The translations under genes and the position numbers were made by a program. From Rhodococcus rhodnii NBRC 100604 (GTDB taxonomy: Bacteria; Actinomycetota; Actinomycetes; Mycobacteriales; Mycobacteriaceae), in assembly GCF_001894925.1 (NCBI RefSeq), contig NZ_BCXD01000032.1, positions 1 through 42,180 of the forward strand: 42,180 bases of DNA. The letters run 5' to 3'. The notes beneath the pieces are model-generated. The model worked only from the letters and a program-made list of their open reading frames with translations. It searched no databases and was not told the origin of the DNA. Shown here piece by piece: positions 1 through 8,365 of the stretch (positions within the stretch are counted from its first letter, which is position 1; each line of letters starts with the position of its first letter).

Positions 1-7
1 AGTTAGG

Positions 8-388
8 TCAGTCGAGACCGCGTTCGATCGCGTACCTCGCGAGCTCGACGCGATTGGCCAGCTGCAGCTTCCGGAGTGTCGCCTGCACGTGGTTCTCGAC
101 CGTGCGATGGCTCAGCGCGGACAGGACGAGGACCGTCGAACCGGGCGACGCCTCGAGCACCGCGGCGGTGGCGTCGGCGCCGTTGCCGTCGGGCAGATGC
201 ATGTCCATGAGGACGACGGCGGGCCGGGTGGCCGCGGCTCGGCGCCGCGCGGCCGCGACGCCGTCGGCCGTGGCGACGACCGTGAGCCCGGCTTCCGCCA
301 GATCGCGTGCGACGCCGTCGCGCCAGATCGGGTGATCGTCGACCACCATGACGGTCGGCGGGGGTGCATCGGTGTGGTCCTCGTTCAC
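8..388 (-). CDS. LuxR/NarL-type response regulator with internal deletion (MacR-like)
   Basis: Partner of the upstream MacS-like kinase: the GTG start (after GGAGGG) overlaps the kinase stop by 4 bp. The 126-residue product has a normal receiver beginning (acidic pair in VVDDHP, phospho-acceptor D62 in LMDMHLPDG) and a normal LuxR end (SHRTVENHVQATLRKLQL, then NRVELARYAIERGLD). The two are fused directly at residues 91/92. NarL-family regulators are usually 200-230 residues, so the last part of the receiver (conserved Lys, alpha4-beta5-alpha5), the linker and the first HTH helices are absent, without a frameshift. A functional phospho-switch or intact DNA-binding fold is unlikely. It is either a natural in-frame deletion allele or a collapsed assembly. 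Confidence 0.8.
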   Translation of the reverse strand: MNEDHTDAPPPTVMVVDDHPIWRDGVARDLAEAGLTVVATADGVAAARRRAAATRPAVVLMDMHLPDGNGADATAAVLEASPGSTVLVLSALSHRTVENHVQATLRKLQLANRVELARYAIERGLD

Positions 389-1560
389 GCGTGTTCCCTC
401 CCCGGCGCGTGTTTCGCGACGCGGATCTCCCATTCGACGCCTTCGCCCGGCGCGGTGTCCAGTGTCACCGTTCCGCCCAGTGCCGCGGCCCGACCACGGA
501 TCGACCGCGAGACGCCCATGCGGCCTTCGGTCTCGGCCTGCTCGAGCCTGCCCGGCGCGATGCCGACGCCGTCGTCGCGCACCGAGACGACGACGGTCTC
601 GCCCAGATCCTCCACCAGGACGAACGCCGTCGCGGCCGGGCCGGCGTGCAGGGCGACGTTGGAGAGCGCTGTGCGGACGATCGCAGCGATCTCGTGGGCG
701 CGCTCTCGTGGCATCGACACGGGAACGCCGGGCGCCGACAGCGATGCGCGGGTGCCTGTCTCCGCGCGCAGGACGCTGCGCAGGTCGGCGGAGTCGGCGT
801 CGTTCACCGGCACCGATTGCTCCGAGATCAGTTCGCGCAGCGCGACTTCCTGCTCGCCGGCCATGTGTGCGAGTTCCGCCGTCGGCCCGCCGATCTCGTT
901 GCCGCGCCGCCGCACGTACGCGAGCACCTGCAGGACGCCGTCGTGCACCTCGCGGCCGAGACGTTCGCGTTCGGCGGTCGCCGCGGCGAGGCGGGTGGCC
1001 CGCTCGAGCTGGCGGTGCGAGCGTCGCGCAGTGTTCGCGGCGAGGCCGATCGCGAGTCCCACCGACAGCAGGATCGGCGCGGTGGCGTCGCTGCCGAGAT
1101 CGAGATCGGATCGTCCGCGCACGACGGCGCCGACCACCGAGATCAGCAGCCCCGTGGTGACTCCGATCAGAGGTCCGCGCAGGATCGCCGCCGACACCAC
1201 GGCGTTGGTGGCCCACAGCGTCGTCGGCAGCGTCTGGTGGGTGGTGTAGAAGTCGGCATCGGCGACCAGCCGGGTCGCCGCCATCAGCGACACCACGACG
1301 GCGATGTCGGCGACGACCGGCCACGTCCGCTCCCGCGCGGTGTCGCGGGAGAGCACGATCGCGGCGGCCCCCGACCACACCGTCAGCAGCGCCACCAGCA
1401 CCCAGCTGAGCATCGGCCGGGTGTAGGAGTCCACCGACACGATCTGGTAGCCCACCGCGTAGACCACGGTGGCGAGCCGGAAGACCTGTGCGGCACGCCA
1501 GATCGGCCGCACCGCGGTCGGGTCGGCGCGCGCCCGATCGGTCATGCGCTGATCGGTCAT
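385..1560 (-). CDS. MacS-like sensor histidine kinase
   Basis: Membrane sensor kinase of 391 residues. The N-terminal half has about five hydrophobic segments (roughly residues 27-180), as in the DUF5931/MacS type of actinobacterial sensors. A dimerisation/phospho-acceptor helix follows with GREVHDGVLQVLAYV (H206), then an HATPase domain with N box TALSNVALHAG and G box VRDDGVGIAP. This is the NarL-partner (HisKA_3) class. A second ATG five codons in, after a repeated ATGACCGATC, is an alternative start. It is in an operon with two small membrane proteins upstream and the shortened regulator downstream. The signal sensed is unknown; MacS relatives respond to cell-envelope stress. Confidence 0.85.
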   Translation of the reverse strand: MTDQRMTDRARADPTAVRPIWRAAQVFRLATVVYAVGYQIVSVDSYTRPMLSWVLVALLTVWSGAAAIVLSRDTARERTWPVVADIAVVVSLMAATRLVADADFYTTHQTLPTTLWATNAVVSAAILRGPLIGVTTGLLISVVGAVVRGRSDLDLGSDATAPILLSVGLAIGLAANTARRSHRQLERATRLAAATAERERLGREVHDGVLQVLAYVRRRGNEIGGPTAELAHMAGEQEVALRELISEQSVPVNDADSADLRSVLRAETGTRASLSAPGVPVSMPRERAHEIAAIVRTALSNVALHAGPAATAFVLVEDLGETVVVSVRDDGVGIAPGRLEQAETEGRMGVSRSIRGRAAALGGTVTLDTAPGEGVEWEIRVAKHAPGREHA

Positions 1561-1569
1561 GAAGAGAGC

Positions 1570-1797
1570 CTAGGCTCCGAACTGCGTTCCGCCGTAGACC
1601 CCGAGCGCGATCAACAGAACGACGAACGAGAGCACCACACCGCAGCTCACCTGACGCACGGTCTCCTGTCGGGTCAGCAGGCCGACCAGCGTCAGCGCGA
1701 AGACGAGCCAGATCGCGGGGGCGAGGTAGAAGCCGGTGAACGCGCATACCAGGCCGAGAAGGATTCCTGGCTGAGTCCATTTTCCGAACGAGGTCAT
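1570..1797 (-). CDS. Small membrane protein, two TM helices
   Basis: A 75-residue hydrophobic protein with two predicted membrane segments (about 12-42 and 51-70) joined by a short polar loop containing RQET. No family recognised. Its ATG overlaps the stop of the preceding membrane protein by 4 bp and its stop is 9 bp before the kinase start, so it is translated as part of the same transcript. It may be an accessory of the sensor kinase, but that rests only on position. Confidence 0.7.
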   Translation of the reverse strand: MTSFGKWTQPGILLGLVCAFTGFYLAPAIWLVFALTLVGLLTRQETVRQVSCGVVLSFVVLLIALGVYGGTQFGA

Positions 1798-2099
1798 TGC
1801 CCACCGGTCAGCGTCGACGCGGCGGGAATCGCCACAACGCAGAGAAGTCCGAAGACGAGCCCGTACAGGACCGCGATCGAGATCGTGACTCGTTTGCGTG
1901 CCACGACGAACAGGAGTGGTACGTACACGAGCAACACCGCGGCGAGGAGCAGGCGAGAATCCGGGAACTCCGCGTCCCCGTGCCGAGACACGCTCGCCCA
2001 GGCTCCGAAGGTGATGCCTGCTGTCGCAACGGTCGTGGCGGTGGACGCGAGCCAGGCCGTGCGATCGATCGAATCCCCGCGTTCACGATCCCCCGCCAT
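1794..2099 (-). CDS. Small membrane protein, first gene of the kinase operon
   Basis: A 101-residue protein with hydrophobic stretches at about 16-35, 50-67 and 73-92, consistent with three membrane helices. The chosen ATG has GGAAAG about 9 nt upstream; an in-frame ATG six codons earlier (2117) lacks an obvious ribosome site. The 3' end overlaps the next gene by 4 bp (ATGA). No family recognised. It is divergent from the DUF222/HNH gene across a region of about 96 bp that must hold both promoters. Confidence 0.65.
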   Translation of the reverse strand: MAGDRERGDSIDRTAWLASTATTVATAGITFGAWASVSRHGDAEFPDSRLLLAAVLLVYVPLLFVVARKRVTISIAVLYGLVFGLLCVVAIPAASTLTGGQ

Positions 2100-2183
2100 G
2101 CCGAGTGATCTTTCCATGCGCGGCGTGCGTGAGCGCCGTTCCACTGCTGCGGTCGAGCGCTGATGTGTGTCGGTGGGTCTTGG

Positions 2184-2195
2184 TAGACTTCGAAC
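2184..2195 (+). promoter_or_regulatory. Leaderless promoter -10 of the DUF222/HNH gene
   Basis: TAGACT at 2184-2189 is followed by 6 nt and then the GTG start at 2196. This is the leaderless layout known from mycobacteria, where the transcript begins at the start codon. No Shine-Dalgarno is visible. Confidence 0.65.
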
Positions 2196-3701
2196 GTGCT
2201 TTCGGGTGGGGGTGCGGGTGGTGTCGTCCAGGTGGAAGATCACCTGGCGTCGCTCGATGCGGCGGTCGAGGGTCTGCTGGCCGCACCGTTGGCGGGGTTG
2301 TCGGACGCCGAGGTCGTCGAGGCCCTGCAGCGGATGGAGGTGTCGTTGCGGAAGGCGTCCGCGGCCGGGCATCGGGTGATCGTGGAGTCCGTGGAGCGGT
2401 CGATTCCCGCGACCCTCGCGTGCCGGTCGGTGAACGAGTTCCTGGTCCAGTCGCTGCGGATCTCGTCGGCCGATGCCGCGCGGCGCGTGCGCGGCGCGAT
2501 CAAGACCGGCACCTGGCACACCGCGTCCGGCGAGGCGCTGGATGCTGCGTTGCCGACCACCGCGGCCGCTGTCCGCGACGGCGTGATCGGTCCCGATCAC
2601 GTCGCCGCGATCGCGAGGACGATGCGGCAGATCCCGTGCAGCACGCCGACCGAGGAGGTGGACGCCGCCGAGCAGATCCTCGCCGACGCCGCCCGCTCCA
2701 CCACGCCGGACGACGTCACGAAGATCGGGGTCCGTCTGCTGGCGCACCTCGACCCGGACGGTAAGGCCCCGGACGAGCGTGATCGCAAGCGCCGCCGCGG
2801 GCTGCGCCTCGGCAGACAGGGCACCGACCTCATGACCCCGGTCTCCGGGCTCCTCGACCCGCAGACGCGGGCCCTGCTCGAACCGGTCCTCGCGAAACTC
2901 GCCCGCCCCGGCATGAACAATCCGGACGACCCCGAATCCCCGTCCGGGGACGTGGATTCACCGGCCGTGGATCGTGATGCATTGGCGAAGGCGGCAGCAC
3001 GCGACACGCGTTCCGCGGTGCAGCGCAACCACGATGCGCTGAAAGCGGCCCTGCATCACTTCCTGTCGTCGGGGGTTCTGGGGAGCCACCGCGGGCTTCC
3101 GGTGACGGCGATCGTCACCATGACGATCGATCAGGTCGAGACAGCAGCCGGGGTGGCGACGACCGCGACGGGCGGCACGGTCCCGGTCGGGGACGCGCTG
3201 CGGATGGCCGAGCGTGCACACCCGGTGCTCGCCCTGTTCGACCACCATGGGCGGCCGCTGCACCTCGGCCGCCGCCGTCGTCTCGCCTCCCCGGATCAGC
3301 GGCTCGCGCTGATCGCCGCGTCTCGTGGCTGCACCAGGCCGGGATGTGATGCACCTGCGTCGCTCTCGGCGGTGCATCACATCACCGAGTGGCGCGAAGG
3401 CGGCGCCACCGACATCACCAACGAAGATCTTGCCTGCGACAGCTGCCATGCCCTCGTCCACGACGGGCCCGGCGGCTGGACAACCCGTGTCGCACCGCCC
3501 GGCTCGCCGCATCCCGGCCGCACCGAATGGATCCCACCGCCACACATCGATCCGGCCAGGAAACCTCGCGTCAACCACCGCCACCATCTCGGCGACCTCG
3601 TGGCCGGTGCCCTCGCTCGGCGCCGCGCCCGGCAGCCGGCAGAACTGCGCCGTGGACGCGTGACGAACGACGCCGCCGGAGGTGACGGCGAGATTCCCTG
3701 A
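2196..3701 (+). CDS. DUF222 / HNH endonuclease domain protein (13E12 repeat family)
   Basis: A 501-residue protein of the DUF222-HNH family, abundant and often multi-copy in Rhodococcus, Gordonia and Mycobacterium (the 13E12 family). The N-terminal two thirds is the helical DUF222 region (about 10-330). The C-terminal HNH module has GCTRPGCDAP, the metal-site HH in AVHHITEWREGG, the central Asn in TNEDLACDSCH and the last His in HALVHDG. The HNH signature appears complete, so nuclease activity is possible, but the cellular role of the family is not established. The GTG start is set by the leaderless promoter. It is convergent with the Ltp-domain gene. Confidence 0.9.
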   Translation: MLSGGGAGGVVQVEDHLASLDAAVEGLLAAPLAGLSDAEVVEALQRMEVSLRKASAAGHRVIVESVERSIPATLACRSVNEFLVQSLRISSADAARRVRGAIKTGTWHTASGEALDAALPTTAAAVRDGVIGPDHVAAIARTMRQIPCSTPTEEVDAAEQILADAARSTTPDDVTKIGVRLLAHLDPDGKAPDERDRKRRRGLRLGRQGTDLMTPVSGLLDPQTRALLEPVLAKLARPGMNNPDDPESPSGDVDSPAVDRDALAKAAARDTRSAVQRNHDALKAALHHFLSSGVLGSHRGLPVTAIVTMTIDQVETAAGVATTATGGTVPVGDALRMAERAHPVLALFDHHGRPLHLGRRRRLASPDQRLALIAASRGCTRPGCDAPASLSAVHHITEWREGGATDITNEDLACDSCHALVHDGPGGWTTRVAPPGSPHPGRTEWIPPPHIDPARKPRVNHRHHLGDLVAGALARRRARQPAELRRGRVTNDAAGGDGEIP

Positions 3702-3704
3702 CCG

Positions 3705-3726
3705 ACTGATCCGAGCTGCGATCAGT
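3705..3726. terminator. Weak stem-loop between convergent genes
   Basis: ACTGATC (3705-3711) and GATCAGT (3720-3726) form a 7-bp stem with an 8-nt loop, in the 20-bp gap between two convergent genes and running into the end of the minus-strand gene. There is no U tract. A bidirectional terminator is possible. Confidence 0.3.
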
Positions 3727-4345
3727 ACGCGGCGTCGGCGCCGTACTCGGCCTGCGCAGCGGTGAAGCCCTCGAACACGAGTTGGTCGACCAGTCCCGAC
3801 CTCGAGAACGAGGTGAAGTCGAGGTACTGCTCGGCGCTTCGGGCTGCCTGCTCGTTCCAGTCCACCGTCACGGTGTCCGCTGCATACGTCGCGTCCTCGG
3901 TGGAGAAGCCCTCGAACGCGAGCTGGTCGATCAGCCCGCTGCGGGAGAACGCCGTGAACTGCAGGTACTGCTCGGCGGACCGGAGGGCGTTGCGCTGCCC
4001 CGCGCTGACCTGCGGCTCGGTAGGTGCAGGTGCAGACGCTGCCGTGGTCACGGGCAGAACGGCGTCCACGGCCGGCGCCGCGTCCACGGCAGCTTCAGCG
4101 GGCGCGACGGGCGCGACGGGCGCGACGGGCGCGGCGGGTGCGGGGGGTGCCGGCACGACCGCCGCCTCGTTGCTCGGCGCGGCTGTCGCCGTCCCGGCAG
4201 TGTCCGTGTCCGCTTCACCGAAAGCGGCGCCGAAGGCCAGAACCAGAGCGATGGCGCCGACCACCCACGGCCACTTCTTGCGCTTCTTCGGTGCACTGGC
4301 GCCGGTGGGCAGGCCGGGCTGCGCGGTGGGGTAGGACTCCGTCAT
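3722..4345 (-). CDS. Ltp-domain surface protein with two Ltp repeats
   Basis: A 207-residue protein. After a polar N-terminus (KKRKK) comes one membrane segment (about 25-42), then a low-complexity Ala/Pro/Val linker (repeated APV), then two Ltp motifs in tandem, each built on SAEQYLxFTxFSRSGLxDQLxFEGF (about residues 121-160 and 168-207). Ltp domains are known from host surface lipoproteins and from the superinfection-exclusion lipoprotein of Streptococcus phage TP-J34. There is no lipobox cysteine, so this copy is anchored by its helix with the repeats outside. AGGAG sits 7 nt before the ATG. It may bind a phage tail or a surface ligand; function is unproven. Confidence 0.8.
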   Translation of the reverse strand: MTESYPTAQPGLPTGASAPKKRKKWPWVVGAIALVLAFGAAFGEADTDTAGTATAAPSNEAAVVPAPPAPAAPVAPVAPVAPAEAAVDAAPAVDAVLPVTTAASAPAPTEPQVSAGQRNALRSAEQYLQFTAFSRSGLIDQLAFEGFSTEDATYAADTVTVDWNEQAARSAEQYLDFTSFSRSGLVDQLVFEGFTAAQAEYGADAAY

Positions 4346-4442
4346 GTCGTGCTCCTGTGGAGATGGTGCGTCGTCACCGACGCGCCCCGCATGTGCGAGA
4401 GCCGTACAGAATGACAGGACCCACCGACAGAACCTCAGCACC

Positions 4443-4973
4443 TCAGCGCAGCGGCGTTCCCGGCACCGGGCATGCATCGGCCGCCTCGGCGACGACGAGC
4501 GGAGCCGTCGGCAGCGCCGGCCGCGCACCGGCCCCCCAGTCGGCGCCGGTCACCGGCGGAGCATCCTCGAGTGCAGCGAGTTCGCCGGGCTCGAACACCC
4601 GGCCACGCGTGAGAAAGCGCTTGCCCTCGGGAGTTTCGAGGCTGAACCCGCCACCTCTGCCCTGGACGGCGTCGAGGACGAGTTGCGTGTGCTTCCATGT
4701 CGCGAACTGGCTGCCCGAGATCCAGATCGGGACGGCATCGGCGTCGGCGGGCGCAGACGACGGCATCGCGCCGACGTCGAGCGCGAGATCGAGGACGCCC
4801 AGCAGCACGTCGCGATCACCGACCACGAACTCGCCCAACGGATAACACATGGGCGAGGACCCGTCACAGCATCCGCCCGACTGGTGCATCATGAGCGCGC
4901 CGTGCATGCCGCGGAGGCGACGGAGCAGATCCATCGCCTCCGCGGTTGCGACGGCCCGCGGGGGAGCGGTCAC
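4443..4973 (-). CDS. DUF779 protein, aldehyde dehydrogenase partner
   Basis: A 176-residue DUF779 protein. It carries the family's Cys-rich signature GGCCDGSSPMC (about residues 34-44) followed by YPLGEF, and a WKHTQLVLDAVQGRGGGFSLETPEGKRF block. DUF779 genes are typically next to acetaldehyde dehydrogenases; their role is not settled. The GTG at 4973 lies 13 nt after the dehydrogenase stop and follows a G-rich stretch; an upstream ATG (5015) would overlap the dehydrogenase end. Co-transcribed with the dehydrogenase. The cysteines suggest metal or redox binding, which is inference. Confidence 0.85.
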   Translation of the reverse strand: MTAPPRAVATAEAMDLLRRLRGMHGALMMHQSGGCCDGSSPMCYPLGEFVVGDRDVLLGVLDLALDVGAMPSSAPADADAVPIWISGSQFATWKHTQLVLDAVQGRGGGFSLETPEGKRFLTRGRVFEPGELAALEDAPPVTGADWGAGARPALPTAPLVVAEAADACPVPGTPLR

Positions 4974-4986
4974 GACAGCCCCCGGC

Positions 4987-6510
4987 TCAGAAGAAGCCCT
5001 GCGCGCCCGGCGCATACGACACCAGCAGGTTCTTGGTCTGCTGGTAGTGATCGAGCATCATGCGATGGTTCTCGCGGCCGATGCCTGACTGCTTGTATCC
5101 GCCGAACGCCGCGTGCGCGGGGTACTGGTGGTACGTGTTCGTCCAGACGCGACCGGCCTTGATGTCGCGTCCCGCGCGGTACGCCGTCGAGCCGTCACGC
5201 GACCACACCCCGGCGCCCAGGCCGTAGAGGGTGTCGTTCGCGATCGAGATCGCGTCGTCGTACCCCTGGAAGGACGTCACCGACACGACGGGCCCGAAGA
5301 TCTCCTCCTGGAAGATCCGCATCGAGTTCTGTCCGGTGAAGATCGTCGGCTGGACGTAGTAGCCGCCCGAGAGGTCGCCACCGAGCTCGGCGCGCTCGCC
5401 ACCCGTGACGACGTGTGCGCCTTCGCCTTTGCCGATCTCCAGGTACGACAGGATCTTCTCGAGCTGATCGTTCGACGCCTGCGCGCCGATCATCGTCTCG
5501 GTGTCGAGCGGATCGCCCTGCCGGACGGCCTTGGTGCGGATCGTCGCGAGTTCGAGGAACTCGTCGTAGATGTCCTGCTGGATCAGCGAGCGCGACGGGC
5601 ACGTGCACACCTCGCCCTGATTGAGCGCGAACATCGTGAAGCCCTCGAGCGCCTTGTCCTGGAAGTCGTCGGCGGCACTCATGACGTCGGAGAAGAAGAT
5701 GTTCGGGCTCTTGCCGCCGAGTTCGAGCGTCACCGGGATGAGGTTCTGCGACGCGTACTGCATGATGAGCCGCCCGGTGGTCGTCTCACCGGTGAACGCG
5801 ATCTTCGCGATGCGATCGCTCGACGCGAGCGGCTTGCCTGCCTCGGTGCCGAAGCCGTTGACGATGTTCACGACGCCGTCGGGGAGCAGGTCGCCGATGA
5901 TCGACCACAGGTAGAGGATCGACGCGGGCGTCTGCTCGGCGGGCTTGAGGACGACGCAGTTCCCGGCGGCGAGCGCGGGCGCGAGCTTCCACGTGGCCAT
6001 GAGGATCGGGAAGTTCCACGGAATGATCTGCCCGACGACACCGAGCGGTTCGTGGAAGTGGTAGGCGACGGTGTGCTCGTCGATCTCGGAGAGCGAACCC
6101 TCCTGTGCGCGAATCGCTCCCGCGAAGTAGCGGAAGTGATCGACGGCGAGCGGGATGTCGGCGTTCAGCGTCTCGCGGATGGGTTTGCCGTTGTCCCACG
6201 ACTCGGCAAGGGCGATCGACTCGAGATTCGCTTCGATGCGGTCGGCGATCTTGTTGAGGATCACGGAGCGTTCGGCGGGGCTGGTCTTTCCCCACGCGGG
6301 TGCCGCGGCGTGGGCGGCGTCGAGGGCGAGATCGATGTCTTTCGCCGTCGACCGGGCCACCTCGCAGAACACCTGACCGGTGACGGGGGTCGGGTTCTCG
6401 AAGTAGTTGCCCTCGGCCGGCGGAACCCACCGCCCGCCGATCCAGTTGTCGTAGCGGCTCTCGAACGACATCGTCGCGCCGTCGGTACCGGGGCGGGCGT
6501 ACACGGTCAT
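4987..6510 (-). CDS. NAD-dependent acetaldehyde/aldehyde dehydrogenase (ExaC/AcoD type)
   Basis: A 507-residue aldehyde dehydrogenase, the size of ExaC/AcoD acetaldehyde dehydrogenases, oxidising acetaldehyde to acetate with NAD. Catalytic C302 lies in [11 protein letters not shown], the general base E263 in LELGGKSPN, and the cofactor region has [23 protein letters not shown] and FTGETTTGR. The CTC context after the nucleophile and the partner DUF779 gene fit this subclass. The ATG has AAGGAG upstream; longer starts would run through the operator. Regulation is likely by the palindromic site 22-56 bp upstream of the start. Confidence 0.92.
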   Translation of the reverse strand: MTVYARPGTDGATMSFESRYDNWIGGRWVPPAEGNYFENPTPVTGQVFCEVARSTAKDIDLALDAAHAAAPAWGKTSPAERSVILNKIADRIEANLESIALAESWDNGKPIRETLNADIPLAVDHFRYFAGAIRAQEGSLSEIDEHTVAYHFHEPLGVVGQIIPWNFPILMATWKLAPALAAGNCVVLKPAEQTPASILYLWSIIGDLLPDGVVNIVNGFGTEAGKPLASSDRIAKIAFTGETTTGRLIMQYASQNLIPVTLELGGKSPNIFFSDVMSAADDFQDKALEGFTMFALNQGEVCTCPSRSLIQQDIYDEFLELATIRTKAVRQGDPLDTETMIGAQASNDQLEKILSYLEIGKGEGAHVVTGGERAELGGDLSGGYYVQPTIFTGQNSMRIFQEEIFGPVVSVTSFQGYDDAISIANDTLYGLGAGVWSRDGSTAYRAGRDIKAGRVWTNTYHQYPAHAAFGGYKQSGIGRENHRMMLDHYQQTKNLLVSYAPGAQGFF

Positions 6511-6531
6511 CGATGAACTCCTTCGCGTTCG

Positions 6532-6566
6532 TACATCACATCGGAACGTGTGTGTGATGTATGACA
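6532..6566 (-). promoter_or_regulatory. Nested operator upstream of aldehyde dehydrogenase: inverted repeat plus CRP/GlxR-like box
   Basis: Plus-strand TACATCACA (6532-6540), 10 nt, then TGTGATGTA (6551-6559): a perfect 9-bp inverted repeat. The right arm is also the left half of TGTGATGTATGACACA (6551-6566), which matches the CRP/GlxR consensus TGTGAnnTAnnTCACA at all but one fixed position. Two regulators could compete here. Binding is inferred. Confidence 0.6.
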
Positions 6567-6597
6567 CAGTACGCGCTACGCCGGTCTCGCCGAACTC

Positions 6598-7224
6598 TCA
6601 CCTGCGCACGAGCCGGAACCACCGCGGGTCGACCTTCTTGAACGGTCCGCTCATCTCCGTCGTGTCGGCGTCCCAGTCGCACACGAACGACCACCCGTCG
6701 CCGAACCGCCGCTCGACGTGATGGTGCGACGCGCCGCTCGGGAAGAACCCGCGATGTCCCGCCCCGAAGGCGTACATGAGCAGCGAGGTCCCGGGCTCGG
6801 CCAGCCGCGTCACACGCTCGACGTAGTCGCGGCGCCGGGCGTCGTCGAGCCCGTGATAGCAGCCGACGTCGACGATGAGGTCGAACGACGTGAACACACC
6901 ACCCGCCTCGACGGTGCAGACGTCGACGTTGTGGAAGTCGATCTCGACCCCCGACAGCGCCGCGCGCCGGCGAGCGCGTTCGAGCGCGTACGCCACGGTG
7001 TCGACGCCCACGACCCGCCATCCGCGCCGGGCGAGTGCGACTGCGTGCTCGCCCGTCCCGCAGCCCACACCGAGCGCGCGGCCGGGAAGGATTTGCCGGT
7101 GGCGCGTCCCCGTCGGCAGCGTCACCTCGCCGAGGAGGGTGTCGATCTGTGCGTCGAACGCGGTGAGCGGCTGCACCCACGGGGTCATGCCGATGCGGAA
7201 CAACGCTTCGTGAACCAGTCCCAC
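6598..7224 (-). CDS. Class I SAM-dependent methyltransferase
   Basis: A 208-residue Rossmann methyltransferase. Motif I is ALGVGCGTGEHAVALARRGW, with VVGVDTVAYALERAR as the acidic strand and FDLIVDVGCYHGL as motif II. The family's usual opening, roughly GLxHEALFRxGxTPW, is present (VGLVHEALFRIGMTPW), which favours the GTG at 7224 (GGGGAGG about 7 nt upstream). ATG 7242 is an alternative six codons earlier. Substrate unknown; relatives include small-molecule and thiopurine-like methyltransferases. Divergent from the aldo/keto reductase. Confidence 0.8.
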   Translation of the reverse strand: MGLVHEALFRIGMTPWVQPLTAFDAQIDTLLGEVTLPTGTRHRQILPGRALGVGCGTGEHAVALARRGWRVVGVDTVAYALERARRRAALSGVEIDFHNVDVCTVEAGGVFTSFDLIVDVGCYHGLDDARRRDYVERVTRLAEPGTSLLMYAFGAGHRGFFPSGASHHHVERRFGDGWSFVCDWDADTTEMSGPFKKVDPRWFRLVRR

Positions 7225-7338
7225 CCGCACACCTCCCCACATTCCGTCCAGTCCGTCTCCGGCTCGGATACCCGTTCGTGACTCGTGTGACACCTGCATG
7301 GGACGCGCGGGCCGCCCCGGATGGGGTGGCTGCATGGT

Positions 7339-7351
7339 TACCGTGGGAAAC
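7339..7351 (+). promoter_or_regulatory. Leaderless promoter -10 of aldo/keto reductase
   Basis: TACCGT at 7339-7344, then 7 nt to the ATG at 7352. It decides the start in favour of 7352 over the in-frame ATG at 7334. Confidence 0.55.
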
Positions 7352-8215
7352 ATGACCTCCGACGACACGCGCTTCGACAGCGCAGGCAGTGCGATCCCGA
7401 CCATCGTTCTCTCCGACGGCAGACAGATCCCGCAGCTCGGTTTCGGCGTCTACAAGGTCGAGCCGGACGAGGCGCAGCGCGTCGTCGAGGAGGCTCTGAC
7501 CGTCGGTTATCGCAGCATCGACACCGCGACGCTCTACGGGAACGAGGACGGTGTGGGGCGCGCGCTCGCGAACTCCGGGCTCCGCCGCAACGAGGTCTTC
7601 GTGACCACGAAGCTGTGGAACGACGACCAGGGCTACGACGAGACGCTGCGTGCGTTCGACGCGAGCATGAACCGGCTGGGTCTCGACCATCTCGATCTGT
7701 ATCTCGTCCACTGGCCGGTGCCGTCGCTCGGCAGGTACGTCGACAGCTTCCGTGCGCTGCAGAAGCTTCGCGACGACGGGCGCGTGAAGTCGATCGGCGT
7801 CTCCAACTTCACGGAGGAGGCCATCGAGCGGCTCATCGCCGAGACCGGTGAGGTGCCGGCGCTCAACCAGATCGAACTGCATCCCGGATTCACGCAGACC
7901 GAGCTGCGCGCGTATCACATGGGACGGGGCATCGCGACGGAGGCGTGGGCGCCGCTCGGGCAGGGCAGCGTCCTCGGCGACCCGACGATCGAGGCGATCG
8001 CCCGGACCCACGGCCGCACCCCCGCGCAGATCGTCCTTCGGTGGCATCTGCAGATCGGCACCATCGCGATCCCCAAGTCCGTCACGCCGTCGAGGATCGC
8101 CGAGAACTTCGAGGTGATGGGTTTCCGGCTCGGGCCCGACGAGATCGACGCGATCGACGGACTCCGTTTCGACGTAGGCCGCCTCGGTCCCGATCCCGAG
8201 ACGTTCGGGGCCTGA
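7352..8215 (+). CDS. Aldo/keto reductase (2,5-diketo-gluconate reductase-like)
   Basis: A 287-residue NADPH-dependent aldo/keto reductase of the AKR5/AKR3-like group. The catalytic tetrad is visible: Asp in YRSIDTATLYGNE, Tyr in the same motif, Lys in VTTKLW and His in LYLVHWP. The C-terminal cofactor loop IPKSVTPSRIAEN is intact. Length is normal. It reduces small carbonyls in the cytosol; substrate not predictable. It stands alone, transcribed from its own leaderless promoter and followed by the mycolyltransferase after 150 bp. Confidence 0.9.
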   Translation: MTSDDTRFDSAGSAIPTIVLSDGRQIPQLGFGVYKVEPDEAQRVVEEALTVGYRSIDTATLYGNEDGVGRALANSGLRRNEVFVTTKLWNDDQGYDETLRAFDASMNRLGLDHLDLYLVHWPVPSLGRYVDSFRALQKLRDDGRVKSIGVSNFTEEAIERLIAETGEVPALNQIELHPGFTQTELRAYHMGRGIATEAWAPLGQGSVLGDPTIEAIARTHGRTPAQIVLRWHLQIGTIAIPKSVTPSRIAENFEVMGFRLGPDEIDAIDGLRFDVGRLGPDPETFGA

Positions 8216-8365
8216 CGGCGGGCTGCTTTCCGGTACCGCGCGTCCGGTTTCTCAGAGATCTCTTCGTTACGAGACGGACCGCACATCTCGGAGGGGTAAC
8301 GCTCCGAACTCGTTCGAGGATTGACCCGGCAGTAGGACGCACGGGAACGAACGGAGCACCATCGC

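Noticed and set aside
364-2163. Long plus-strand frame over the two-component operon
   Set aside because: Composition Arg/Asp/Gln-rich and no ribosome site; the minus strand encodes recognisable kinase and regulator motifs.
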